A DNA stretch of 64,000 bases from Nemertoderma westbladi (GCA_032718475.1 JAUCBJ010007165.1:1-64000); one strand, 5' to 3'. Shown: positions 1 to 10,788, counted from the first letter of the stretch. Made by a program: numbers and translations. Notes: a model not told the origin generated them from the sequence alone.

Positions 1-1325
1 CGCCTGTGAGGCCGATGTGTGTTACCTGTGAAGTCTAAACTGGATCTTGGAAGAATCAACAACCAAGCGGCGGTCTTGACCGATCATCCATTCATAAATA
101 AATGGGCAGCCCCGTTAAAGGGGTCCGCAACAAAGTCACAAACAGTGTCAAGGGATTTTATTGCTATCCCATCATGCCATTTCCCACGTATCAATTCGAA
201 TAAAATAGAAAGGAAGTCGGCGCTGTTGACTTCCAAAACAGTCTTCATTATCAAAATCAGGGAAGAATTTTGATTTAGAATCAATTAAAAAATAAATTCA
301 ATCTTTTGAACCTGGAATGATACATTCCCCTTAAAGATAACCAAGTAGCCCTAGGGTGTATATATATAAGATAGGTCCTATACTGGTGACAAATTGTAAG
401 TTAGCGCTTGCGTGTCATCATGACACCAGATGACGGACACAAGATTAACTCAAACATATGCAACCAGCCCTCGGGCCTAGTCGAGTTAGGCCGCCCTATC
501 TTCAGAATCTCCCCTTTGCACATTTTTGTTTCCAGGCTAGGCATGAATGAACAATTTCCTTCACCCTTATTATAAGTCTCAATTACTTTCTTTGTTGCAG
601 GGCCATGATTGGTCCACACAATTGCATAATAGAGTCTAATTTCCGAAGTGCAATCTCAGCTAACTCCCAGTTAAACAGAATCCAGGACCAAGTCTGGGAA
701 CAAAAACCTTGAGCATTCAAAGCACGAATGGATAGCCCAATAGCAAATCAGAACTTATATTTTAAATATTTTGATTGTTCAAATAAATCAAGTATGTCAA
801 CCAAAACGTCGTCTGAATCGTTTTATTCAGCCAGGGAGAATTTAGCTCCCAATGAAGAAGATATTGTCTTGTCCCAGCCCTGGAGGAACCAGTGCTAGTA
901 CCTTCTGGCCCACCTACAGGGAGGAAACGACCTTACTATATTATATAAGAAGTCATGGACCCTGTTTCTGGTTAATTGGGGGGGGGGGGGGCAGGGGTTC
1001 ATTGCTGTTTGTGTTTTTTGTGTAATTTATGTGCTGGTGAGCCTAACTTTGGGCAAAATGGGGAAGGAAAAGATAAGCAGGTGGGATCCAGATCGTTGGC
1101 CCAGACTGGAATGCATATCATACAATTCGTTGGATATGAGAGACAGAGAGTAATAGTGAGCCAACTAATCTGGTAACTAACCAATAGTCAGCTAATAGTG
1201 AGTCATCCACTATCACTACCAACACTACAGCTGGTACTGAGTTATCTACCACTGATAGTACTACTGCCACTACAACAATCACCTCAAACACCATCTCTAA
1301 TAAGAAAGACTTTTATCACTTGTTT
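1..1325. other. no gene recognised
   Basis: I see no gene here. A short minus-strand open stretch at 84-284 could be a coding relic but matches nothing I recognise. A G homopolymer of about 13 bases lies at 978-990. The rest is ordinary AT-rich sequence. Confidence 0.5.
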
Positions 1326-1624
1326 ATCGAATGCAATCCGAGCAGCAAACAAAGCAGCAGCTTGGTCTAGTGGTGTCATTCCTGGGCTTCCAATTACAGA
1401 GCCCGGGTTCGATCCCTAGATGGGGCATCACTATTTGGGCACAGTGCTTTAAATGCTGCAGCCTAGCCCAACCCCGGCTTTCATCCTTCAGTGGTCGATA
1501 AATGGGAACCAAGTCAACTTGGGAAACAAAGTGGAAGGGTGTACTATGGAAGATCACCAATGGTGGTGAACAGGCATTCCTTGGCTTAATGAGCCTTAAA
1601 GATTCTCCCATTCATCGAATGCAA
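1326..1624 (+). mobile_element. tRNA-derived SINE with target-site duplication
   Basis: A short interspersed element with an intact polymerase III type 2 promoter. The A box TGGTCTAGTGG lies at 1363-1373 and the B box GGTTCGATCCC at 1406-1416, with tRNA-like spacing. A roughly 200-base unrelated body follows, which excludes a plain tRNA gene. The element is bracketed by an 11-bp direct repeat, ATCGAATGCAA, at 1326-1336 and 1614-1624. This is the target-site duplication expected of LINE-driven retroposition, and it places the inserted body at about 1337-1613. The donor tRNA cannot be decided from the degenerate head. Confidence 0.75.
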
Positions 1625-2273
1625 CAAGAGCTATTATGTGATTCCTACGCTCACTGAAATATGCTATAACTGTTGAGACAGTGGGCTAGCCTCACATCTG
1701 ACCCATCATCTATTCCAAATCTTAAACATTATTTCTTGATTATCCAGTATATAATATTGTCATAATGTGCGATTGCCCAATGCAGTATTATTGTAATACA
1801 GCACAACATCATACAAATTGTCAGTAGCAATATTTTCGTGTACATTGGCTAATTCTGTAATTGCAGTATTTACTAGTACTGGTTTCATGATTATTGGCCA
1901 TAACCCATAGCATAATGTTGTACCAATATGTAGTATGCAATGATGTAGCTGCATTCTTAAATGTAACATCTTAGTTTCTTCATTCCATGTAGACCCCCCT
2001 TTAATCACAGGAGGTCTGATAATTTACCACTATCACAGTGGCATTTCATTATCACAGCGTCATTTTATTGCTATTGCATATTATACTTCATTGTCATTAA
2101 ATACTATTATTGCATGTATTGTTTGGAGAATACACTGGAGACGAGATTACATCACGCTCTTTTCGATCTGGTGAGTGCCAACCGCAGCATTAATTTACAG
2201 ACGGTCTTGGTTCAAACACACTGTGTGTGTAAGCTTCCAGGTACTGAAATATTATCCCCCAACTAAGCAACTT
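1625..2273. other. no gene recognised
   Basis: AT-rich sequence between the SINE and the segmental duplication. I see no supported gene, RNA or repeat. Confidence 0.5.
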
Positions 2274-2469
2274 ATAATCACAATGTACAGCGATATGGCC
2301 ATATGTGTAATATGCATGCAACGTGTACTTACCCTACACTAGGCCTCATATAATGTCCTACCAGTAAGTCACACTTTATTATTCCAATCATTCACCAATT
2401 ATTCATATACAACACAGCATAAAGGGGTAGTTTACATGTATATGACTATTACTACCAGATCAAGTTTAC

Positions 2470-2965
2470 TACTACTACTACTAGGTCGAGCAAACTCAGA
2501 TAGTGGAAATGAGATCCTTCCAGGCTTCCCAATTCTCCATAGTTGTCGCAATTTCGTTTCTCCCGAAAGTTCAGTATCCCTTTCAAGTTGATCTATATGT
2601 TATGGCTGGAAATACACGACTACGCTTTCCATGAGTTGGTTGCCAGAAAAGTAGATCCAGAGAAGTAGAGCTGGTATGCCTTGTCTTTACTTCGCCAGCA
2701 GTGCCCACTGAATCTTAATCTGCGTTCACGGAGGGTGGTTGATACAGGTGGTATTGTACCATAAAGCTCGGCGTTTGTCATGTGTTGTCTCCAGCTGATG
2801 TTTAGGGCTGCCCTTAGTAGTCTTGTTTAGCAACCATCAATTCGTTGTTGAAGTGATTTAGTCAGTGTCCAGGTCTCACCCCCTTATCAAAATACACTTT
2901 CCATTGTGGCTCGAAAGAAGGTGGACCAGATCTGGCGAGTACACCAGATCTAGTTTACAATGCCC
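2470..2965 (-). pseudogene. LINE reverse transcriptase C-terminal relic (copy 1)
   Basis: Read on the minus strand this gives the post-polymerase C-terminal part of a non-LTR reverse transcriptase. Recognisable phrases are ETWTLTKSLQQRIDG, then RLLRAALNISWRQH, then LRERRLRFSGHCWRS, with stops and shifts between them. The 3' end, at the low-coordinate side, finishes in a short run of TAG triplets at about 2470-2483. That kind of microsatellite tail is typical of RTE-like elements. It is clearly dead. The same relic is found in copy 2 at about 12690-13175. Confidence 0.6.
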
Positions 2966-3789
2966 AAAATCTCCCTAGTCCAGAGTGATTGATTATATTG
3001 CCCGCTTTGTTTTCAATTTACATGAGCACCCCTATCATGCGATTGGTACACCGAGGCAAACAGTGCTCACGGATTAATACCAGTGTTGGAACAGCACTAA
3101 GTGACATCAGGAGTAAGCTGGGGACAATTTGTAGTCAGCCTGTTAGAGAAAGCCTCGACAATAACATGAGACAATCCAAACAGCAAAATATCACTGTTTC
3201 AGATTGTTCTCTATTCACCACCACCAAGATACTGAGATGTTATATTTTATAGACTCATGGACAACCGTGTCATCTTGGTGCAGTGGTAATTAATTACACG
3301 GATTCTGAGATCCCAAAGGATCTTACTTTCTAGGCATGAGTAATATCTATGAGCTCACACATGGGGAGGATAGTTATTTAAAGGTAAACATAGGTGACTC
3401 GACGAGAATCTATAGCAACTTTTACTTTGGTGTGGTATCATTATGAGCTAAAGATTACAAATTATAACAACTCACCATAATTCAGGTAAACTAAAAAATA
3501 TGATCTTGCTCACCAGTATAACAATAAGGAGTTTGATAAGGAATTTAGATGGTGGACTAAGGTAAACTTAGGTGACTCGACGAGAATGAGGTGGATGTAC
3601 TCACCCAAATGAATGGAAACCCGAAGGAAGATAAATCAGAGATGAAACTGAAATGTCTAGATTATATTTTAACAGTCACTTCAGATACTAACCGATTCCT
3701 CACTAAAACTCAGCTGCAATATCTGATAATGAAAGGACTGGTTGTACAATGGTACGACTGGTAGAATGATTCATTTTGTTTTAATAGTT

Positions 3790-4340
3790 TTAATTTATTA
3801 CTACTTTTAGTTGGACACTGGTTGTGGTATTTTGCTCGATATATATAAACTGAAAAAAAACAATAGTTTTTTTACTAGTTTTTTTTAATAGCATTGTAAC
3901 TCTTGGATATGTTCGAAAAAAAATATATTTTTTAATTAGAATTAAGCATTCTCCATTATCCTCCTTAAGATTTTCTCTACAGAGGAATACTACAACATGC
4001 TTGGCATACTTCACTTTACTTTGATCAGCAAAATTTCCAAGAAATTTATTATGCTGGATCTCAGTTATGTTATAGCATCCCTTCTTTACATAAATATAAA
4101 GATTCGCCCTTTTAATTTCAGATTCAGGATTGTCTACCATATGTGGTTTTAGTTAAGAATCCTTATGGAAGAAATGCTGGTCAGTAGTATCATAATGTAA
4201 ACTCAACTCAATATCATCCTCCATTTTTTGAAGGACGTGTGAGGCATACATACATCTTTGCTTCACCGAACAATGAGTGGCATTAACCCCATTCTTTAGA
4301 TATAAGAAGAGCCTCATCAGTAGCCTGAATCATCAGTAGC
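3790..4340 (-). pseudogene. Helitron relic (copy 1)
   Basis: Minus-strand fragments match the Helitron at 36.9-37.4 kb in this window. Relic phrases such as QSKVKYAKH and RENLKEDNGEC (3955-4030) parallel QSKVKCSQH and RENFKEDNGIC there. HCSVKQRCMYASHVL and KLEDDIELSLHCDT (4190-4270) parallel HCTAKQRSMYANHIL and RLEEDFDFGLHCET. Frameshifts and stops break it everywhere. It is related to, but clearly older than, the Helitron copy at 33-40 kb. The T-rich stretch at 3850-3930 belongs to no recognisable domain. Confidence 0.6.
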
Positions 4341-4545
4341 CTGGAGTATTGTATTCATCACATACTGACTAATCTTCTGACTTATCTGAATCAACTTATT
4401 TACGAATGAATTTTTCATTACAGACCGACATTAAATTATTTACCGACTATTACTGATTATAATTGTGCGCTAAGGCTCGCCCTGACTGCGTCGTGGCTGA
4501 ATATTGACATTCCTACCGTACTGTATGTTCTCAGAGCCGTACCTG

Positions 4546-4634
4546 GGGGGGGGGGGGCACAGCCGGCACAGTATTCTTAAAAATGCAGCTGCAATGCAGC
4601 ATGCCGATCCTAGTGGGGGGGGGGGGGAGGGGGG
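4546..4634 (+). mobile_element. LINE 3'-tail fragment between G tracts
   Basis: The sequence between two long G runs matches the last ~60 bases of the LINE that ends at 15723, including AAAAATGCAGCTGCAATGCA and GCCGATCCTAGT. Only this 3' tail is present, as expected of a severely 5'-truncated insertion, or it is shared sequence from another repeat. The G runs start directly after AGAGCCGTACCTGGG, which looks like a transposon end. A related fragment is at 16254-16362. Confidence 0.5.
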
Positions 4635-4782
4635 GTGGAGGCAAGTGCCACAAGACACTGATTTGTGAAGGGCGCCAAATTAAAAAATTCGGGTTATGAG
4701 GAGTGGCAATATCATAACAAATTGAAAAAATATATAAAACCCTAATAAATACATATCAAAATAATTAAAGAATAAAAAAAAA

Positions 4783-5587
4783 GGGGGTTTATCTGTTCGT
4801 AATTGCCGACCACTATGGATTATCCTTGTACCCGTAGAATTCCCGGTCCTGCAGGCCGCAGCTTCCAACCCAATTCGATAATGAATTGGAATTGGACTCC
4901 CACTTTCGCGCCGCAGAGAATGTAATCCTGTTATCTGGTGCGATACATGTCTGTCAGACGCAGCCATTCAGCCCTCCCCCAAGGCGATCCAGTCCGCCGC
5001 TAAACCCAGATCGCATCGCATGCCTCGTCGACGTCAACGTAAGTCTGCCACAATCCGTGCTCAGAGTAAGAAACTCGGCAGCGGCCCGCATTATGATCCG
5101 ACTGACCCCGTGTTCCCAGTGTAGAAAATATAATCAAACATTACTGCTTTCACTGCTGCATTGAACACAACTACCAGTACGCAAAATACTGCAATCTATA
5201 AACCCAGATACCTGCTACCGGTAGGCCTACTCGTAAAAGCAGTACAGCAGTGTTTTATGTGAAGTAAATAATCTTAATTTAGCAACATCTTATAAGCAAC
5301 TAAATTTATAATGTATGAAAAGACCAAATGAAATTCAATATTAATTTTCACCTGTTTGCATGGATGGTTGTTTTTAGATTATCATTCATTTGGCGGTCCA
5401 GTTCAGTCCAGTTCGCCACTCTTTCAATCAAGTTCGATTCAGTTTGGTCCAGATTCGAGTACAGAACTATCCATATTTTCATCAATTTTGGGATGACTTT
5501 AATTGGTAGCCAAAATTTAAGTGACACTATATGTAAAAAGCAATTCCTAGAGCCAGAAGGAGATACGCATACACAACAAATGGACGG
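4783..5587. other. no gene recognised
   Basis: No supported feature. A GC-richer patch at about 4960-5110 has short open frames on the plus strand but shows no recognisable domain, splice signals or start context. Confidence 0.45.
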
Positions 5588-6181
5588 ATGGAATTTGGAC
5601 AACGAACGTGGATGATGCCGAGTGCAAAAGAACAACAAAAGAAGAAAGGAACAGGTATTCCTGTTCCAGCGCCCAGAAAGGGCGCATTTAAAGGAACAGG
5701 TATTCCTGTTCCAGCGCCAAAATTGTCTATTTCAAAGGGCGCCTTTGGAAACAAGCCCCCCGGCAAGGGGATTGATTCCAAAAATAAAAAGAAGAAAGGA
5801 AAAAGCATCAACTACGTGACATGGATCTTGCAGTTTATTGTTAGCTTGCCCAATGCAGGCTTGCGTTTGATCAGGGATTCCATCACAGGTATGTTGGTAG
5901 CCAGAAGGCGTTCCGCTCTCTTTCTTATTGGATTTCTTGCCTTCATGGCGGTTGGGGTCGCAGTGATTAGAGAACCTGATTTCATTATCACTTGCGAAAC
6001 TCTTGCCGCGATCGGAGCAGGAGAGATCCATCATGAGATCAAGGTCCGACCTATTTGTACTGTTAACCACGCACATATTAGGATCGTTGGGTCCTCACAC
6101 CCGGACAATTTTTTTTGTTTGGCGTTATTTTTTATGATTTGGTGTGTGATTTGGATGTTTGGTGTGATTTGTTGTGCTTAA
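5588..6181 (+). CDS. hypothetical 197-residue membrane ORF
   Basis: I do not recognise this protein. The frame opens with a lysine-rich N-terminus carrying two copies of GTGIPVPAP (about residues 21-29 and 36-44), then a basic KNKKKKGK stretch near residue 65. A first hydrophobic segment lies around residues 75-90. A second, strongly hydrophobic segment (LFLIGFLAFMAVGVAVI) lies near 110-126, after an ARRR cluster. The C-terminus is a third hydrophobic run rich in Trp, Phe and Cys. The start is uncertain. CAG|GTATGT at about 5888 looks like a splice donor, so the upstream part might be an exon and the rest chance coding. No neighbour suggests a function. It may equally be a fragment of a transposable element. 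Confidence 0.3.
   Translation: MEFGQRTWMMPSAKEQQKKKGTGIPVPAPRKGAFKGTGIPVPAPKLSISKGAFGNKPPGKGIDSKNKKKKGKSINYVTWILQFIVSLPNAGLRLIRDSITGMLVARRRSALFLIGFLAFMAVGVAVIREPDFIITCETLAAIGAGEIHHEIKVRPICTVNHAHIRIVGSSHPDNFFCLALFFMIWCVIWMFGVICCA
5648..5737 (+). repeat. two 45-bp units with hairpin-forming palindromes
   Basis: GGAACAGGTATTCCTGTTCC occurs at 5648-5667 and again at 5693-5712. Each copy is an inverted repeat of 8 bp around a 4-base loop. Each is followed by a second inverted repeat, GCGCC...GGCGC, with loops of about 6 and 20 bases. The period is 45 bp, so the reading frame of the overlapping ORF is kept and gives a repeated GTGIPVPAP peptide. Confidence 0.75.
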
Positions 6182-6569
6182 TAGTATAATTATTTCTGTA
6201 ATTGCTATTACTGTAATCCTAATACTAATATTATACCTGGCTCAAATCAATTTGGTGCACAACACTTGACTGCCCGATTTTTTTAGTTATAGAGCATAGA
6301 GTTACTACTAACTGTCTGACCATATGGGTTCACTCTAATGTAAAAGTGATCGTTTATTGTTTTGGTAAGAAAAGCCCGCCTCTGTAACCTGCTCCTTTTA
6401 CTCTAAAGGCGCTATTTAAAAAAAAAACACAAGTGGTGTGCACCAAATTAATTATTAAGCATACCTAGACCATCATGGACCGTATCAATATTAATTGTCC
6501 AAATGCAACAATCAATATTATGGACGCACGACAAGGTCGTGGGCGACGGTGGGGGGGTCGAGGCCGAGG

Positions 6570-6890
6570 ACGAGGATATATTTAGCTATCTGCATAGAAT
6601 GCAATTTACAGGGTGTTGGCTCAACAATCAATTTCAAGAAGAGGCTTGGAAATTATAAATCTCATATAAAAAAAGGTGTGAAAAGTTGCAATATCGGCGT
6701 ACATCTCATCGAAAAACACAACAAATCCTCCAAAAACTTGAAATTTATTTTGATCGATCAATTACCAAGAAGGGATAACTGCGTAGAAACAATAAAGAAA
6801 CTAAGAAAATCAGAACGATTTTGGATTGGTATGCTGCTCACTAATCTAAAGGGCTTGAACTCCTTCCATGACTACATTCAACAATAAAAA
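6570..6890 (+). pseudogene. Penelope-type GIY-YIG nuclease relic
   Basis: The C-terminal two thirds of a 130-residue frame resemble the GIY-YIG endonuclease tail of Penelope-like retroelements. IYLAICIECN stands where the GIY strand is expected, and QGVGSTINFKKRLGNYKSHI corresponds to the YIG strand plus following helix. The YIG tyrosine is lost (GVG). Then come IGVHLIEKH and a C-terminal ERFWIGMLLTNLKGLN, matching the usual E-FWI-L-T-L-P-GLN ending of the family. The reverse transcriptase upstream is missing. The stop overlaps an AATAAA signal at about 6883-6888. The catalytic substitutions and truncation indicate a dead copy. Confidence 0.55.
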
Positions 6891-7429
6891 CTTTATTATA
6901 TTAAGTCTAGGTTACCTTAACAACAAACTAAGAATTACGATATTCTATGTAAACAAATTCAAATAAGAATAATAAAAAATAGATTTGATAAAGGCTATGC
7001 AATATAGTCATCTGTAGAATAAAAACATCACTTTTCTTAAATACAAACAGTAGCATTAATTTCATTTGTCTTCATATAATGTATAATTATATGAATTCTT
7101 AAGTCAGTAGTTATCGTATTTATTTTCCGACCAATAATTAGGCCTTACCTTCATACCGAGTTTGTCCCAACCATGGTGCAGTTACAGTGAATTGAAGGAA
7201 ATACAACCAAGGCAATCTATTCACTTCCAAACATACCAGCCAAGCTATTTCTCTCCGATGTTATCATCATAGCATCATGCATGTGATAATCATAATACAG
7301 ACAAATGAACAAAAATACAAATAAACACAAAAAACAAAAACAAACAACAATCAAGGAGAACCAAACATGGAAAATATTAACAGCCTTTACAAGGCAACAT
7401 AAAAACCACAATAAAATTTCTTCCTGACG
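6891..7429. other. no gene recognised
   Basis: AT-rich and A-rich sequence downstream of the Penelope-type relic. Nothing supported. Confidence 0.5.
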
Positions 7430-7880
7430 GGATAGTGTCCAGCCTCAATAGGGCGGGATTTCCAGTCTTGATAGGCGGGATATTATGGAGGGTTATCCAG
7501 CCTCATTAGGGTAGTTATCAGTCGCAATAGAGTGGTACAGTCTAAGCCAAGGCACAATATTATAAAACAATTTCCCCAGGCGGGAAAATTCCTACCTGAA
7601 TAGAATTGAAAAAATATTATAACCTTGAAAAAGACTCCCTTTCTAAAGCAACATACTAACTAAACTCTATTAGGTGGGTTATCCAGCCTCAATAGGGCGG
7701 GATTTCCAGTCTTGATAGGCGGGATATTACAGAGGGACGGCAGGAAAATTCCTACCTAAATAGAATTGAAAAAATATTATAACCTTGAAAAAGACTGCCT
7801 TTCTAAAGCGACATACTAACTAAACTCTATTAGGTGGGTTATCCAGCCTCAATAGGGGGGGGGGGGGGGGGTGTCCTGTC
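7430..7880. repeat. imperfect ~160-bp tandem duplication
   Basis: A block including AACCTTGAAAAAGACT and GGTGGGTTATCCAGCCTC occurs at about 7603-7700 and again at about 7762-7858. The phrase GGGATTTCCAGTCTTGATAG occurs at about 7449 and 7700. The second copy runs into a G homopolymer of about 15 bases at 7856-7871. Confidence 0.7.
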
Positions 7881-8700
7881 CAGCCTCGATTACAAGAGTT
7901 ATAAAAGCAAAGTGTAAGGATTCTTACTTGCTTCTTGCAAGCCTTCTTAAAAGAAAAACGTAAAAAATACAAAAATCAAAAGACAAAAGTCAAATCACAA
8001 AAGTCAAAGTCAAAAGACGAAAGTAAATAGATAAAAGTTAAAAGACAAAAGTCAAAAGATAAAAGTAAAAAAACATTTTAAAATAAAAAGACAAAAAAAG
8101 ATGAAGAATAAAAAAATATAATAACCTTGATAAAGCTTGCATTTATAAGGCAGAACTCTTAATTTTAAGTCTGAACAAGATGGGTAGGGTAAGTTTTGAA
8201 GGTTGCAAGTTTGGCATAGCTGCATAAGCTTAGGTACATTGCTCATTGACATAGTAGTAGAAGAAGAAGAAGTAACAAGACACAGACACTATTGGGACAT
8301 TGGGATCTCGGCCTGCAAATCATCTTGAATGAACTCCTGGCATTGAACCATGGTGAGTTCAAAATGCTTTTCATTTCCATCTGCATCAATATAGACATCG
8401 GCATTATATTGACGCACAATATCAATACCCATAGCGTATGATATCGTCCTTTAGTCATATCCCCACCTGCAGGACCTGTCTCAGCCATGTCATGCCATGT
8501 AGTCTCAAATCTCTGGGTATATAGATATATATATATAATACTATAGATACCGGGGGTTGCCATAGAACGCCAAAAATATTACCATATATGGTGGTGAAAT
8601 TGGTCCCAATTGGAAAAAAATTGGTCCAGTGAATGGGAGGGTATCTGAGATTTAGGTAGGGGGCCATTGTGTGAGCGCAAGCGGAGGATTGAGTGATATG
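7881..8700. other. low-complexity A-rich tract, no gene
   Basis: From 7950 to 8110 the sequence is a degenerate purine-rich microsatellite of AAAGTCAAAAGAC-like words. The remainder up to 8700 shows no supported gene. Confidence 0.5.
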
Positions 8701-8708
8701 GTGGACCT

Positions 8709-8988
8709 ATACCTCTTGAACCAATCACATCCCATCTTGACCATTGCAAGTCGATCCCATTCGTTTATTTTAGCTATGCAGTTTCTTGAACCAATAGCCT
8801 ACCAGCGTAACTCGCGAAAATTTTCTGATTTTCGTATAAATTAAGTGAAGCTCCCTTTTTCTCTTACGATTTTTCATTCTCATTCCGCTTCTAGCATTCC
8901 GATTCCGCTTCTTCATTCACGAGTTTCGTTCTTCATTTTCGTATCATTCCAGCCTCTCTTCCATTCTTCATTCAGCCTTCTATTGATG
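8709..8988 (+). promoter_or_regulatory. putative promoter and first exon with splice donor
   Basis: Two CCAAT boxes (GAACCAATCAC near 8716, GAACCAATAG near 8787) precede a TATA-like CGTATAAATT at about 8833-8842. A pyrimidine-rich leader follows at about 8850-8985. It ends in GATG|GTGAGT, a strong splice-donor match with the junction at 8988/8989. If the donor is used, the exon ends exactly in ATG. The next candidate exon starts ATGGAGAAG at 9939, so the two would join in frame. All of this is inference from signals; no transcript evidence is available. Confidence 0.4.
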
Positions 8989-9199
8989 GTGAGTCATTTG
9001 TCTAGGCTCTACACGGCCCTCTCATTTCAAAACAATTTCATTTACGCACCGAAACCGACTAAGTCTAAAAATATTATTTCATTTGCATACTGAAACCGAC
9101 TAAAGAGATAATAATTTACCAAAACCGCCTAAGTCTAAAAATTGTATTACGGTTTTGGTTTTTATCTACTACCTTTTTGGAAAAAGGAAAGAACACCGA

Positions 9200-9362
9200 T
9201 TTAAAATACTGTAGTTAGTCAGTTTTGAAACAATTTAAAATACTGTAGTTAGTCGGTTTTGAAACAATTTAAAGTAATGTAGTTAGTCGGTTTTGAAACA
9301 ATTTAAATTACTGTAGTTAGTTGGTTTTGAAACAATTTAAAATACTGTAGTTAGTAAGTCAC
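9200..9362. repeat. 34-bp tandem repeat, about 4.7 units
   Basis: Units of about 34 bp built on TACTGTAGTTAGTCGGTTTTGAAACAATTTAAA recur from about 9200 to 9360 with a few substitutions (written as separate words: TACTGTAGTTAGT, then CGGTTTTGAAAC). It would lie in the intron of the candidate gene that starts at 8.85 kb. Confidence 0.8.
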
Positions 9363-9524
9363 TGGGGGTTGATCCAGCGCTTAATTAATAATAAATTAAA
9401 TAATTACAAATAAATATATATTCAGTATGAGTATTGTTGGCTATGGTCATATTAATTAATTAAATAATTCAGCATAGTTCATCCACTCTCTCCTGGCATC
9501 CTTTTACACTAATATAATAACATA

Positions 9525-9907
9525 GGGGGCGTTCATAAATTATTTCACGCACAATGGGGGGGGGGGGGGGGGGGGTTGACTTCTGTGACGGTCACGGCGA
9601 TGTTCTACGGTATGCTTTAAATGTTCGCTTGACTTTAAACTCAATACCTGCCTAGTCTGCCTTGTGCATGTACAGTACTGTAGTTTGAAGATGCTAAATA
9701 AAGTATGTATATATAGGCTTTTAGTTAGAACTACTTCAGTCCAAATGTTTCACTATTGTGCTACCTATCTGTTATTAAATTACATAAATAAAATATTATT
9801 CGTCTAGGGGGGAGGGGGGGGGTCGAGCTTGCTTGACACTTTGTGACAGAGGGGGGGGGGGGTCAAAAAACTGGAAAATTTGCGTGACATACTTTATGAA
9901 CGCCCCC
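9525..9907. mobile_element. MITE-like element with terminal inverted repeats and internal G tracts
   Basis: The left end GGGGGCGTTCATAAA (9525) is the reverse complement of the right end (to 9907). Homology extends inward for about 25 bp, including a TCACGCA motif in the left arm and TGCGTGACA in the right. Length is 383 bp with no coding capacity. Long G runs sit just inside each end (about 9557-9574 and 9851-9862) with another near 9810. Flanks are ATAACATA on the left and ATAACTAA on the right, so the target duplication is short or decayed (ATA, or a degraded longer one). The superfamily cannot be fixed from this. Confidence 0.75.
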
Positions 9908-9938
9908 ATAACTAATAAACTATGTTTTATCATTTTAG

Positions 9939-10148
9939 ATGGAGAAGTACGGTATTGTACATGGTCGATTCGCTCGGCAGGCGACACTTGCTGACGTCAT
10001 AGACAACTCGCCCGTCATGGAGGGCCACCATATGGCGGCAATGATTATGAGTGTAACCTGCGCAGCAAAGAAAAATAAACCGGCACTAATTTCTCAGTCG
10101 CCAGCGAAGAAGGCCAGGGCCTTCATACCATACTCTGGCCTTCCTACT
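9939..10148 (+). CDS. candidate exon of an unrecognised host gene
   Basis: Seventy in-frame codons flanked by good splice signals. On the left are CTAATAAAC (branch-point like) and TTTTATCATTTTAG|ATGG; on the right is CCTACT|GTAAGT. The other two frames are closed. The product is moderately basic with a KKARAF motif near its end and has no domain I recognise. Base composition is richer in GC than the surroundings, as expected of coding sequence. The exon can join in phase to the candidate first exon ending at 8988. The acceptor lies only 31 bp from the end of the MITE at 9525-9907. Confidence 0.45.
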
Positions 10149-10401
10149 GTAAGTAAAAATTATTACTATTACTGATACTAATGTTAATATTTTTTTCAAT
10201 ATTCGCAATATGTGACATTACTACCAAAAATAACATGAATTAAAAAACAATCATCAATTTAATTTATGTATATTAATACATTATATTACTAATTTGGTGT
10301 TGTTCAAACTAAATCCTATTAAAAATACAAATATGGTTACCTGCTAAAGTTAAATTTACACTAACTACATCATAATATTATATTTTAATAATTATTTTTA
10401 G

Positions 10402-10712
10402 CGATATGTGTTCTAATGAGACGTTTAGTATGCTATTCCCAACCCACGCCGATTCAGAGAGGTTCTTCGAGAACGGGATTGGCGTGGGTACATTCATCGC
10501 CATCCTTGAGCCGGGGAGAGACGACACATCTTCCCGCGGTAGTATCCCGCCTTAGTCCGATACATCTAAGGGCCGCCCCCATTTACCCTGAGCGTCCCTC
10601 TCGGTTGAATGAAATAAGTAAATCTGCAGAACTGGCGGGTTTCTGCCTTGAAATCCCAAGACTGACTTTATCCGGGGTTTGTGTTGTTGTTAATATTATT
10701 TCGTATTTGTAA
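10402..10712 (+). pseudogene. GC-rich candidate exon or degenerate coding island
   Basis: A GC-rich island follows an acceptor-like TTATTTTTAG at 10401. Directly after that acceptor, in phase with the previous exon, the frame stops after four codons. From 10403 another frame reads 50 codons (including TFSMLFPTHADSERFF and GVGTFIAILEPGR) before a stop near 10552. From there the frame covering 10416-10712 looks coding (PIYPERPSRLNEISKS). An acceptor at AATGAG|ACG (10420/10421) would keep phase with the previous exon. The change of coding frame near 10550 suggests a frameshifted pseudogene, or an unrecognised intron. The beta-rich GVGTFIAILEP pattern could belong to an OB-fold, but I do not recognise the family. 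Confidence 0.35.
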
Positions 10713-10788
10713 ATATAGATTAATAATAATAATTATTGTAGTAGATAAGTTTGTCAATTTCTATTACATATATATTTTTATAACCAAA

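Larger units (their letters stand above)
2274..4782. repeat. segmental duplication, copy 1
   Basis: About 2.5 kb that recurs with high identity at 12502-16519. The shared sequence begins inside a piggyBac fragment and ends in an A-rich stretch. It contains a LINE C-terminal relic and a Helitron relic, both on the minus strand, and a LINE 3' tail between G tracts. A phrase, GGTGACTCGACGAGAAT, occurs twice about 180 bp apart near 3395 and 3570. Copy 1 lacks the 1.47 kb LINE present in copy 2, so it serves as the pre-insertion (empty) site. Confidence 0.85.

Noticed and set aside
84-284. Minus-strand frame ending in FVADPFNGAAHLFMNG
   Set aside because: Looks mildly coding but too short, cut by the window edge and matches no family I recognise.
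1355-1430. A tRNA gene
   Set aside because: The A and B boxes are good, but the stem pairing is degenerate, a non-tRNA body follows and a target-site duplication brackets the whole, so it is a SINE.
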